This document shows positions 1-7,297 of a DNA stretch of 31,227 nt, in pieces. The translations under genes were made by a program, and so were the position numbers. Every line of letters begins with the position of its first letter. Position 1 is the stretch's first letter. The notes beneath the pieces are model-generated. The model ran no database searches, was not told the origin of the DNA, and was given only the letters and a program-made list of their open reading frames with translations. This DNA comes from CAZGUX01 sp046160045. Its GTDB lineage: Bacteria > Acidobacteriota > Terriglobia > Bryobacterales > Bryobacteraceae. The stretch is taken from positions 1 through 31,227 of the forward strand of contig JBJXGR010000162.1 of NCBI GenBank assembly GCA_046160045.1, in the 5' to 3' direction.

Positions 1-41
1 ACGGCACGCCGCGGACCTACAATCTGGGCAGGAGGTTGTCC

Positions 42-1481
42 TTGCCTCATTCATCCGGTGGCCTCACGCGCCGCCAGTCCCTCAAATCAGCTTGCGCATT
101 CATGATTCTTCCTTCCGGGTTGGCGCGCGGCTATGCGGTCAACGAAAAACTCAATCTCGGCATTATAGGCATTGCCGGCATCGGCGGAGTCAACGCCAAA
201 GCGTTCCACGCGCTCGGCGAGAATATTGCCGCTTTGTGCGACGTCGACACCAAGGTTCTCGACAAGCGTGGGGCCGAGTATCCGGACGCCCGGAAATACA
301 CCGACTTCCGGAAGATGATCGAGAAGGAAAAGCTCGATGGCGTCATCGTGGCGGTGCCGGACCACAATCACGCCTACATCAGCGTCTGGGCAATGAAACA
401 CGGGCTGCATGTTTATTGTCAAAAGCCGCTGACGCAGACGGTGCAGGAAGCGCGCATTGTCGCGCGAGTGGCCGCCGAGACGGGAGTGGTCACCCAGATG
501 GGGACGCAAACCAGTGCCGAACCGGCCACCTTGCGGATGGTCGAACTGGTGCAGTCCGGCGCCTTGGGCGAAATCACCGAAGTCCACATGGCCACCGACC
601 GCCCGATCTGGCCGCAAGGCCATGACCGCCCGGCCGGCGAGGATCCGGTGCCGTCACACCTCGATTGGGATCTGTGGCTGGGCACTGCCCCCGTCCGGCC
701 ATTCCACGACCGGTGGCCGGAAGGACACGCCGTGTACAGTCCGGAACGAAAGAATCAGCTCCGGTCCGGCGCCGCCGTCTACCATCCACTGTCCTGGCGG
801 GGTTGGGTGGAATTCGGCAGCGGCGCGCTGGGCGACATCGCTCCGCACAGCATGAACGTGGTCTTCCTGGCCCTTGACCTCGGCGCGCCTTCCGCCGTCG
901 AGGTCGTCGGCACCTCGGGGATGCGGCGCGACATGTACCCCGACTGGACTCACATCCGCTTCGACTATGCCCGGCGCGGCGTTCACCCTCCGCTGGCGAT
1001 TCACTGGTACGACGGCGCGATGCCGCTGCCGGAGTGCATCCGATCTCCCCAGCCACCGGCTGAGCCGGGTGCGCGGCCTCACCGGCACGGGGAAGGCGGG
1101 ATGGTCTGGATCGGAACCAAAGGCAGTTTCCCGGCAGGCCGGGGGCCATTCACCGGCACGAACCCAACGGAAATACCTCCGCCGCCGCAGCGCGATTGGG
1201 GTCGCGAGGACGTCCACAAAGACTGGGCCGTCGCGATCAAGAACGGAAAGCAGGCGCCCTGTCACTTCGGGTTCGCCGGCCCGTTCACCGAGGCCTACCA
1301 GTTGGGCAATGTCGCCCTGCGCGTCGGCCACCGGATCGAGTGGGATCCGCTCGCCTTCCGGGTCACTAATTGCCGCGAAGCTAATCCGTATCTTAGCCGT
1401 GACTACCGGCGGGGCTGGGAATTGAAGGAGATCGCCGGAGGCGCGTGGTCAGAAGCGCAGCCGCGGTCGGCAACGGACTAG
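42..1481 (+). CDS. Tat-exported Gfo/Idh/MocA family oxidoreductase
   Basis: Predicted NAD(P)-dependent oxidoreductase of the Gfo/Idh/MocA family, probably acting on a sugar or cyclitol outside the cytoplasm. The N-terminus has a twin-arginine motif (TRRQSLK, residues 9-15) followed by a hydrophobic stretch. A Rossmann nucleotide-binding segment follows (LGIIGIAGIGG). The family's catalytic-lysine motif, usually EKP, appears as QKP with Lys128 (YCQKPLT), followed by a typical segment ending TQMGTQ. The C-terminal half fits the alpha/beta substrate domain. The start is taken as TTG at 42, because GGAGG at 31-35 lies 6 nt upstream. An in-frame TTG at 36 directly abuts that ribosome site and is less likely. 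Length of 479 aa is usual for the exported members common in Acidobacteriota and Planctomycetes. The substrate cannot be read from the sequence, and no operon partner is visible upstream because the window begins there. Confidence 0.9.
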   Translation: MPHSSGGLTRRQSLKSACAFMILPSGLARGYAVNEKLNLGIIGIAGIGGVNAKAFHALGENIAALCDVDTKVLDKRGAEYPDARKYTDFRKMIEKEKLDGVIVAVPDHNHAYISVWAMKHGLHVYCQKPLTQTVQEARIVARVAAETGVVTQMGTQTSAEPATLRMVELVQSGALGEITEVHMATDRPIWPQGHDRPAGEDPVPSHLDWDLWLGTAPVRPFHDRWPEGHAVYSPERKNQLRSGAAVYHPLSWRGWVEFGSGALGDIAPHSMNVVFLALDLGAPSAVEVVGTSGMRRDMYPDWTHIRFDYARRGVHPPLAIHWYDGAMPLPECIRSPQPPAEPGARPHRHGEGGMVWIGTKGSFPAGRGPFTGTNPTEIPPPPQRDWGREDVHKDWAVAIKNGKQAPCHFGFAGPFTEAYQLGNVALRVGHRIEWDPLAFRVTNCREANPYLSRDYRRGWELKEIAGGAWSEAQPRSATD

Positions 1482-1599
1482 CGATCAGCCAGCTATCAGC
1501 GGCCAGCTATCAGCAAAGCAGCCAGTCAGCGGTCATCAACCGATGGCCTGAATCGCTGAAGCTCATCCTCACACCGCTGAAAGCTGACTGCTGATCGCT
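1480..1599. repeat. Intergenic repeat cluster with inverted ends between convergent genes
   Basis: The gap between the oxidoreductase and dnaE2 stops is built from variants of a GCTGATAGCTG-like word. CCAGCTATCAGC occurs twice as a direct repeat (1489-1500 and 1503-1514). Related words follow (CAGTCAGCGGTCATC, GCTGAAAGCTGACTGCTGATCGCT). The ends are inverted: AGCGATCAG at 1480-1488 and CTGATCGCT at 1591-1599, so both stop codons sit at or in the repeat edges. It could act as a bidirectional terminator or be a dispersed chromosomal repeat; I cannot tell which from one copy. Confidence 0.6.
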
Positions 1600-4500
1600 C
1601 AATGAAAATCGTGCGACGCCACCATCGCCGCCGCCGGCAGCGGCGTTACCTTCCGCGCCTTCACCGAGATCGTGTTGTCCTGGCGTTGCAGAACCCCCTC
1701 CACCAGCACGAACGGCGCCCGCGTCCATTCTTCGCGGTTTTGCTCAAACGTCTTCGGTTCCACAATCACGTTGGAGATCCCCGTCTCGTCTTCCACGCTG
1801 AGGAAGACGAATCCTTTGGCGGTGCCGGGACGCTGACGCACAATCACACAGCCGGCAACCTTCACCCACAGGCCGTTCGGCAGGCGCGCCAGATCGCCGG
1901 CCCGGTGGACCCCCTTCGTGCGTAGTTCGTCGCGGAGATACTGCATCGGATGACGGCCAACGGTGAGGCCGGTCTCGCGGAAGTCGGCCGCCAGCCGTTC
2001 TTGGGGAGACATAGGTTGGAGCGGGATAGCAGGAGCCACCGCTCCCTCACGGTCGCGGCTCAGAAGGTCGTGGCTCTGAAGGTCGCGGCTCAGAAGGTCG
2101 CGGCGCGGATCGTCGCGGCTCTGAAGGTCGCGTGGCTGGTCGAGTAGCGGCCCGGCCAGACGGACCGCGCGCGAGGCTTCCCACAACGCGCCGCGGCGAT
2201 GCGTCTGTTCGAGCGTGTTCAGCGCGCCGGCCGATGCCAGTTTCCGTAACTCGTCCTTGTGCAACTCCGGCACCCGTCGGACCAGGTCGTCGACATCGAT
2301 CAACGGGCACTTCTCCCGCTGCCGCAGGATCGCCTGCCCGGTTTCCTCGCGCAGGCCGCGAATGTGATTCAAGCCCAGCCGCATCGTGCCTTTGTCGAGT
2401 ACCGTACAAAGCCAATCGGAGTGAACGACATCGGCCGGCAGGATCCGCACCCCGTGCCGCTGCGCGTCTTTCACCAGCGTCGCCGGATGATAAAAACCCA
2501 TCGGCTGGTTGTTCAGCAGGCACGCCGTGAACGCGGCCGTGTAATAGCACTTCAGGTACGCGCTGGCATAGGCCAGCAGCGCGAAACTCGCCGCGTGCGA
2601 TTCCGGGAAACCGTACAACGCGAACGACGAGATCGAAAGCACAATCTGGTCCTGCGCCTCCGGAGAAATGCCGTTACGCGCCATGCCTTCCCGCAGCCTG
2701 GTTTCAATTTCGCGCATGCGTTTTTCCGAGCGTTTGAACCCCATCGCGCGGCGCAGATCCTCCGCCTGCCCGCCGGTGAACCCGGCCACGATCATCGCCA
2801 TGCGCAGCAGTTGCTCCTGGAACAGCGGCACGCCCAGCGTCCGCCGCAGCACGGGCTCGAGTGAGGGATGCGGATACTCCACCGGTTCCCTGCCCTGTCT
2901 CCGCGCCAGGTACGGATGCACCATCTTGCCGACAATCGGGCCCGGCCGGATGATGGCCACTTCCACCACGATGTCGTAGAACGTCTGCGGGCGCAGGCGC
3001 GGAAGACAGGACATCTGCGCACGGCTCTCCACCTGGAACATGCCGATCGTGTCCGCCGCCTGCAACGCGGCATACACTTTGGGATCGTCCTGCGGCAGGT
3101 GCGCGAGATCGACCTCTTCCTTGTGCACGTCGCGGATGACGTGGAGCGAATCCTCGAGCACGGCCATCATGCCGAGGCCGAGCAGGTCGACCTTGATGAT
3201 GCCCAGGTCGGCGCAGTCTTCCTTGTCCCACTGGACCACCACGCGGCCCGGCATCGTGGCCGGTTCCAGCGGCACCACCGAATCCAATTGTCCCTGGCAG
3301 ATGACCATTCCGCCCGAATGCTGCCCCAGATGCCGCGGCAGATCCTGCACGCCGAGATACAACTCGAGGAACTTCCGGATGCGGGGGTCGTGCAAATCCA
3401 GTCCGGCTACCTCGAAGCGGCGCTCCGGCGTGTCGTTGGGGTCCTTCCATTCCCAGCGGTGCGCGAGCGTGGCCAGGCGCGCCGTCGACTCCTCATCGAA
3501 ACCCAGCACTTTCCCCATCTCGCGCGCGGCCGAGCGGCCCCGATACGTGATGACATTGGCCGTCATCGCCGCGCCCAGCCTGCCGTACCGCTCGTAAACA
3601 TGTTGGATGACCCGCTCCCGCCGGTCGCCACTCGGCAGGTCGAGATCGATGTCCGGCCATTCGCCCCGCTCTTCGGACAGGAACCGCTCGAACAGCAGTT
3701 CCATTCCCACCGGATCCACCGCCGTGATGCCCAGCGAATAACACACCGCGCTGTTGGCCGCCGACCCGCGCCCCTGCACCAGGATCGCTTCACGGCGGCA
3801 GAACTGCACGATGTCCCACACGATCAGGAAGTAGCCCGCGAGGCCCAGTTTTTCGATGAGGTGAAGCTCCCGCTCGATCTGGCGCCGCGCCCGCTCATAC
3901 AGAGGCTGATAGCGCCGGTGCGCGCCTTCGAACGTGCGCTCGCGCAGGAACGCGTCCATCGTTTCTCCGGGCCCCACCGGGTAGCGCGGGAATTCGTAGC
4001 CCAGGTCGCGCAGCGAGAATTCCAGCCGCTCCGAGAGAGTGAGTGTATTTTCGATTGCCCTTGGGTGATCGGCGAATAACCGAGCCATCTGCTGGGGTGA
4101 TTTGACATGCCGCTCGGCATTGCGGTCGAGCAGACGACCCGCCGTAGCCAGGGTCACCTTGTTCCTTATGCAAGTCAGAGCGTCGCAGACTTCCCGCCGG
4201 TCCGGCGTCGCATACGCCACCCCGTTGGCCGCGATCAGCGGGAGTCCATACTGTTCTGCCAGAGCGGCCATGCGCTGATTCCGCACTTCCTCCTCGCGCG
4301 AGTAATGGCGCTGGAGTTCAACATACAGGTTCTCTTTCCCGAAGCAGCGGACCATCCGCTCCACATCCACCCGCGGATGGGGGACGATCCCGATCAGCCC
4401 TTCGGCGAACTCCGTCAGTTCGGCCGGCGTCGTGGCGCCTTCGCCTTTTTTGGCCCGCAGCTTCATGCGTGTGATCAGACGGCAGAGATTCTGATAGCCG

Positions 4501-4745
4501 GTTCGCGTGGCCGCCAGCAGAGGATACCGCGTCCCGTCCGTGCACGTGATCTCGGCGCCCACGTGCGCGCGGATGCCGGCCTTCTGCGCGGCCATGTGGA
4601 ACCGCGGCGCGCCGTAGACGCCGTCGCGATCGAGCAAGGCCATCGCCCCCACTCCCTGATCCGCGGCGGCGGCGACCAGGTCCTCCGGATTCGAGCCGCC
4701 TTCCAGGAAGCTGAAGGCCGATCGGGCATGCAGTTCGGCATACAT
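1599..4745 (-). CDS. dnaE2: Error-prone DNA polymerase DnaE2 (ImuC)
   Basis: C-family DNA polymerase alpha subunit of the DnaE2/ImuC branch, which carries out mutagenic translesion synthesis. At 1048 aa it is shorter than replicative DnaE, as expected for DnaE2. The N-terminal PHP domain begins ELHARSAFSFLEGGSNPEDL. The catalytic Asp residues are present: WPDIDLD gives Asp365 and Asp367, and IIKVDLLGLGMM gives Asp520. A helix-hairpin-helix region (FPESHAASFALLAYASAYLK onward) and a C-terminal OB fold (VKVAGCVIVRQRPGTAKGF) complete the order. The start ATG at 4745 begins the conserved MYAELH. Between the HhH and OB regions (about residues 874-899) lies a low-complexity insertion with a 5-residue period, caused by a 15-bp DNA repeat. 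No imuA or imuB neighbours are present, although DnaE2 usually works with ImuB; these partners may be elsewhere in the genome. Confidence 0.95.
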   Translation of the reverse strand: MYAELHARSAFSFLEGGSNPEDLVAAAADQGVGAMALLDRDGVYGAPRFHMAAQKAGIRAHVGAEITCTDGTRYPLLAATRTGYQNLCRLITRMKLRAKKGEGATTPAELTEFAEGLIGIVPHPRVDVERMVRCFGKENLYVELQRHYSREEEVRNQRMAALAEQYGLPLIAANGVAYATPDRREVCDALTCIRNKVTLATAGRLLDRNAERHVKSPQQMARLFADHPRAIENTLTLSERLEFSLRDLGYEFPRYPVGPGETMDAFLRERTFEGAHRRYQPLYERARRQIERELHLIEKLGLAGYFLIVWDIVQFCRREAILVQGRGSAANSAVCYSLGITAVDPVGMELLFERFLSEERGEWPDIDLDLPSGDRRERVIQHVYERYGRLGAAMTANVITYRGRSAAREMGKVLGFDEESTARLATLAHRWEWKDPNDTPERRFEVAGLDLHDPRIRKFLELYLGVQDLPRHLGQHSGGMVICQGQLDSVVPLEPATMPGRVVVQWDKEDCADLGIIKVDLLGLGMMAVLEDSLHVIRDVHKEEVDLAHLPQDDPKVYAALQAADTIGMFQVESRAQMSCLPRLRPQTFYDIVVEVAIIRPGPIVGKMVHPYLARRQGREPVEYPHPSLEPVLRRTLGVPLFQEQLLRMAMIVAGFTGGQAEDLRRAMGFKRSEKRMREIETRLREGMARNGISPEAQDQIVLSISSFALYGFPESHAASFALLAYASAYLKCYYTAAFTACLLNNQPMGFYHPATLVKDAQRHGVRILPADVVHSDWLCTVLDKGTMRLGLNHIRGLREETGQAILRQREKCPLIDVDDLVRRVPELHKDELRKLASAGALNTLEQTHRRGALWEASRAVRLAGPLLDQPRDLQSRDDPRRDLLSRDLQSHDLLSRDREGAVAPAIPLQPMSPQERLAADFRETGLTVGRHPMQYLRDELRTKGVHRAGDLARLPNGLWVKVAGCVIVRQRPGTAKGFVFLSVEDETGISNVIVEPKTFEQNREEWTRAPFVLVEGVLQRQDNTISVKARKVTPLPAAAMVASHDFH
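2051..2140. repeat. 15-bp tandem repeat inside dnaE2
   Basis: Five consecutive 15-bp units based on GGTCGCGGCTCAGAA run from 2051 to 2125, with a decayed sixth at 2126-2140. Units 1 and 3 are identical; the others differ by a few bases. The period is a multiple of three, so the dnaE2 frame is kept and the array encodes LLSRD/LQSRD/LQSHD/DPRRD-type pentapeptides followed by REGAVAPA. It lies in the linker before the OB domain. Confidence 0.85.
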
Positions 4746-4774
4746 ATTCGCCTTTTGTTCGCCATCTTATTGTA
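4746..4774 (-). promoter_or_regulatory. Candidate dnaE2 promoter with LexA-like direct repeat
   Basis: Read on the minus strand, a TACAAT -10-like hexamer lies at 4774-4769. Between it and the dnaE2 start codon sits GAAC-N7-GAAT (plus strand ATTC 4746-4749 and GTTC 4757-4760). This is one mismatch from the GTTC-N7-GTTC LexA box known from alpha-proteobacteria. No convincing -35 is seen. DnaE2 is commonly an SOS gene, so a LexA site here would make sense. LexA specificity in this lineage is unknown to me, and the match is short. Confidence 0.3.
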
Positions 4775-4957
4775 CTGCATCGTAACCCACTCCGAGGGGG
4801 CGGCGTCTTGACTCTAGTCCTCATTCAAGGTCCCCTTTCGAATCGGTTAACAGTGACATCGGCTCTTGGAAAGAAGTGTTATGGTAGCGATAGTCATCTG
4901 TGTCGACCCGCTCGGGAAAGCAGCATCAGGCGCCTGAGGGAGAAACAACGCTCGGTC

Positions 4958-5653
4958 ATGCACTCTGCTGCCTCATTCCCGGTCCGATTTGCTGTATGTT
5001 TTCTGGCGGCTTGCCTGCTGTCGGCGGCGCCGGATGATCCCCCCGATCAGAAGTACACGACAGAAGATCGCAAGCGGATTGGCGGCCTCCTTTCGAATCG
5101 CAGGACGACCTCCGTGGAGGGAGCCCATCGAACGCCCCTTTCCACGAAAGAGATGTTCCGGATGGCGACGCTGGATACGTTCGATCCCAGCGCCTTCCTG
5201 AACACGGCCATCCTCTCGGGGATTTCGCAGGCGCAGCACCAGTACCCAACGATTCCCCTGGGGGCAAAGGGCTACGCACATAGGTTTGGGCTCGGGTTTG
5301 CCGACAACATGACCAGCACGTTTCTTGCGGAAGCGATTGTTCCCACGCTGACTCGTCAGGATCCCCGTTATTTCCGCAAAGGAACCGGCGCCGGATGGCA
5401 GCGCACGGCCTATGCGTTATCCCGATTCTGGGTCATCCGGTCGAGCCGGGATCGGCTTCGCCCAAACGGGCCGGAGATCCTGGGCAACCTGGCGGCGGCT
5501 GGCGCAGGAAATCTCTACTATCCGTCCGCGGAGCGATCGTTCCGCAACACGATGATCCGGTTCGGCATCGGCATTGGAACGGACTCCGGGTCGCTGGTGC
5601 TGCGGGAGTTCTGGCCCGACATCGTCAAGCGTCTGCGTCGCTCGAAGCCCTGA
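4958..5653 (+). CDS. Secreted protein of a family common in Acidobacteriota, function unknown
   Basis: Predicted exported protein of 231 aa. ATG 4958 is preferred because it opens directly into a signal peptide (SFPVRFAVCFLAACLLSAAP); the reading frame stays open further upstream to 4808, but that extension has no exported or domain-like character. Purine-rich GAGGGA lies about 16 nt upstream, rather far for a ribosome site. The mature part has blocks LTRQDPRYFRKGTG, AYALSRFWVIRSS, EILGNLAAAGAGNLYYP and LREFWPDIVKRL, which I recognise from short proteins repeatedly found in Acidobacteriota. No enzymatic motif is apparent. Alternating Gly-rich amphipathic stretches would suit an envelope or outer-membrane-associated role, but that is inference. 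A weak sigma70-like pair (TTGGAA 4866-4871, GATAGT 4889-4894, spacer 17) lies upstream. Confidence 0.7.
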   Translation: MHSAASFPVRFAVCFLAACLLSAAPDDPPDQKYTTEDRKRIGGLLSNRRTTSVEGAHRTPLSTKEMFRMATLDTFDPSAFLNTAILSGISQAQHQYPTIPLGAKGYAHRFGLGFADNMTSTFLAEAIVPTLTRQDPRYFRKGTGAGWQRTAYALSRFWVIRSSRDRLRPNGPEILGNLAAAGAGNLYYPSAERSFRNTMIRFGIGIGTDSGSLVLREFWPDIVKRLRRSKP

Positions 5654-5685
5654 ACACTTCAGAGCCGCGAGCGGAAGGAGTTGTG

Positions 5686-5783
5686 AAAAAACGGGACATC
5701 CATCCCGTTTCCCGGTCAACGTTTCGTGGAGAATCGACGATTTGTGGCCGTGAAACGGGGTGAACGCCCCTGTTTTTTCACGG
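5686..5783. repeat. Pair of hairpins with inverted outer ends
   Basis: Two stem-loops follow the secreted-protein gene. Hairpin A has arms AAACGGGA (5689-5696) and TCCCGTTT (5703-5710) with a 6-nt loop. Hairpin B spans 5748-5783, with inner stem GGGG/CCCC around TGAACG and outer stem CCGTGAAA / TTTTCACGG. GTGAAAAAACGGG at 5683-5695 is also a near inverted copy of the 3' part of hairpin B (CCCCTGTTTTTTCAC), so the whole block can fold end to end. T-runs after the stems would fit intrinsic termination of the upstream gene. The nested symmetry also resembles REP/MITE-like repeats. Confidence 0.55.
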
Positions 5784-5868
5784 CTTGGGAAGCGAGCGGA
5801 CATCTTGGGCAACCGGCAGCCCTGACATTGCCGTGCCGCCAGTGTACAGTCTCAAACAGGAGACGCAC

Positions 5869-7227
5869 ATGCCCCTATTCCCCGATGCCCGCCTGAAGGA
5901 ACTCCGCGCTGACTTTGAAAAAGTGGAGCGCATCCTGGCGGCCGCTCCCTCAGTCGACAAGGCATTCTCGATCCCAACGGAAGAGTTCGCCGCCCGGCAG
6001 CGAAACGTCAGCAATGCGTTAGCCCTTCAGGGCCTCGACGCCGGCTTCGTCTTCAGCGACGAGCACTATGACGGCGACGTGCCCTACCTGGGCGGCAATA
6101 CCAACATCCAGATCGAACAGGTAGCGGGCGTGATCGGCAAGACCGGCTTTCACATCGCCGCCGGACTGGAGGGCGGCTACATCGCCGAACAGCTTGCCGA
6201 TCGCGCCAGGGCGCGGGTCCATAAAGTGGAAATGCTCAAGCTTGCCGACGAAGAGTACCCCATCAACGCGGAGCGCCTGCAGGACGTCATCGACGCGGCA
6301 GCGGGAAAATCGGTGCGGCAGATCGGCCTGCTCACTCCCAGGCAGGTGATTCCCGCGGCGCTGGTCGGCTATCTCGAAACGCTCTATGGCCGCGAGAACG
6401 TCGTCGATTGCCAGGAGGCCTACTACAAGGTCAAGTACGAGAAATCGGACAACGAAATGCGGTTGATCCGCGACGCCAGCGCGATCGCCGACACGATGAT
6501 GCGCGCGATGCTCGCGGTCCTGCGGCCCGGCCTGCTCGAGACCCAGGTGGCCGCGTGGGGTTACTTCGCCGGCCGTGAACTCGGCGCCGAGGAGATGGGT
6601 TGGGACATCATGGCCGGCGCCAACACGGCGAACCGCACGCTCATCGGCAAGGCGCTCAACCGCCTGATCGAGGAAGGCGACTATGTGCACCTCGGGGTCG
6701 CGCCCAAGCGCGATGGGCTCAACTCGTGCGTTCGCCGTTCGTGTATCGCGGTCGACCATCCGTCGCGGGTCTCGGCGGAGCAGCAGTATTGGTTTCGCTT
6801 TGTCGAAGAGGCCTACGCTGCCGGCCTGGCGGCCCTCAAAGACGTCGCGGAAACTGGCAAGCCGGCCTGGCTGCAGGAAAAGACGCTGGTTGACTTCTTC
6901 AAGTCCCGCGAGGCCGAAGTGAGCCGGCGGCTTGGCAGGCCGATCGCCCTGGAACGATTGAAACCCTATACCGGAACGCACAACGCAGGCTACACCGAAT
7001 GCCAGGAGTTCTACGGCGCCATCACGCTCAACTCCACCGAGCCCCTCGGACGCCAGATCGTTATCATGCTCGATGTCGCCATTCGCGGCATTTCGGACTC
7101 CTGGAACGACGTGGTGATCCCCGGCATGGACTTCGTGGTGGTGGAAAACACGTGCGGCAAGTTCGGGACCCGGCTCGAAGAATTCAACGATCTACCGCAC
7201 AATGTGCAGTCGTTAGTCGGCTGTTAA
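5869..7227 (+). CDS. Creatinase/M24-fold (Xaa-Pro peptidase-like) protein with altered metal site
   Basis: Pita-bread-fold protein of the M24/creatinase superfamily, 452 aa, with an N-terminal creatinase-N-like domain and a C-terminal catalytic domain. ATG 5869 has AGGAG at 5858-5862, 6 nt upstream, so the frame's earlier ATG at 5785 is rejected. The His and Glu positions look conserved: GTHNAGYTECQE (His371, Glu377/Glu380) and the end block GMDFVVVENTCGKFGTRLEE (Glu426, Glu437/438). Where metallo-peptidases have DxG and SDxTR, this protein has VHLGVA (273-278) and LNSCVRR (284-290), so both metal-ligand Asp residues appear missing. This resembles creatinase, which uses the same fold without metal. 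It has no signal peptide, so it is probably cytoplasmic. It could be a C-N hydrolase rather than a peptidase; the substrate is unknown. Confidence 0.8.
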   Translation: MPLFPDARLKELRADFEKVERILAAAPSVDKAFSIPTEEFAARQRNVSNALALQGLDAGFVFSDEHYDGDVPYLGGNTNIQIEQVAGVIGKTGFHIAAGLEGGYIAEQLADRARARVHKVEMLKLADEEYPINAERLQDVIDAAAGKSVRQIGLLTPRQVIPAALVGYLETLYGRENVVDCQEAYYKVKYEKSDNEMRLIRDASAIADTMMRAMLAVLRPGLLETQVAAWGYFAGRELGAEEMGWDIMAGANTANRTLIGKALNRLIEEGDYVHLGVAPKRDGLNSCVRRSCIAVDHPSRVSAEQQYWFRFVEEAYAAGLAALKDVAETGKPAWLQEKTLVDFFKSREAEVSRRLGRPIALERLKPYTGTHNAGYTECQEFYGAITLNSTEPLGRQIVIMLDVAIRGISDSWNDVVIPGMDFVVVENTCGKFGTRLEEFNDLPHNVQSLVGC

Positions 7228-7297
7228 CGGGTTAGGATGCGGCCTTCCCTTTCAGAAGAAGGCGCTGCCGCCCCCCTTCCTGCCGTACAATAGGAAG

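Noticed and set aside
2868..4079. Long plus-strand frame opposite dnaE2
   Set aside because: It is antisense to conserved polymerase motifs, including the catalytic Asp residues, and has shadow-type composition with many His and Arg residues.
4808..4836. TTGACT as a -35 element for the secreted-protein gene
   Set aside because: No -10-like hexamer follows at 16-18 nt (the position reads TCCCCT).
6019..6981. A 320-codon minus-strand frame opposite the M24-like gene
   Set aside because: It is an antisense shadow with no domain, and the plus-strand gene has a good ribosome site and conserved family blocks.
7237..7260. GCCTTC / GAAGGC inverted arms after the M24 gene
   Set aside because: The stem is only 6 bp with a 10-nt loop and no T-run; it is too weak to call a terminator.
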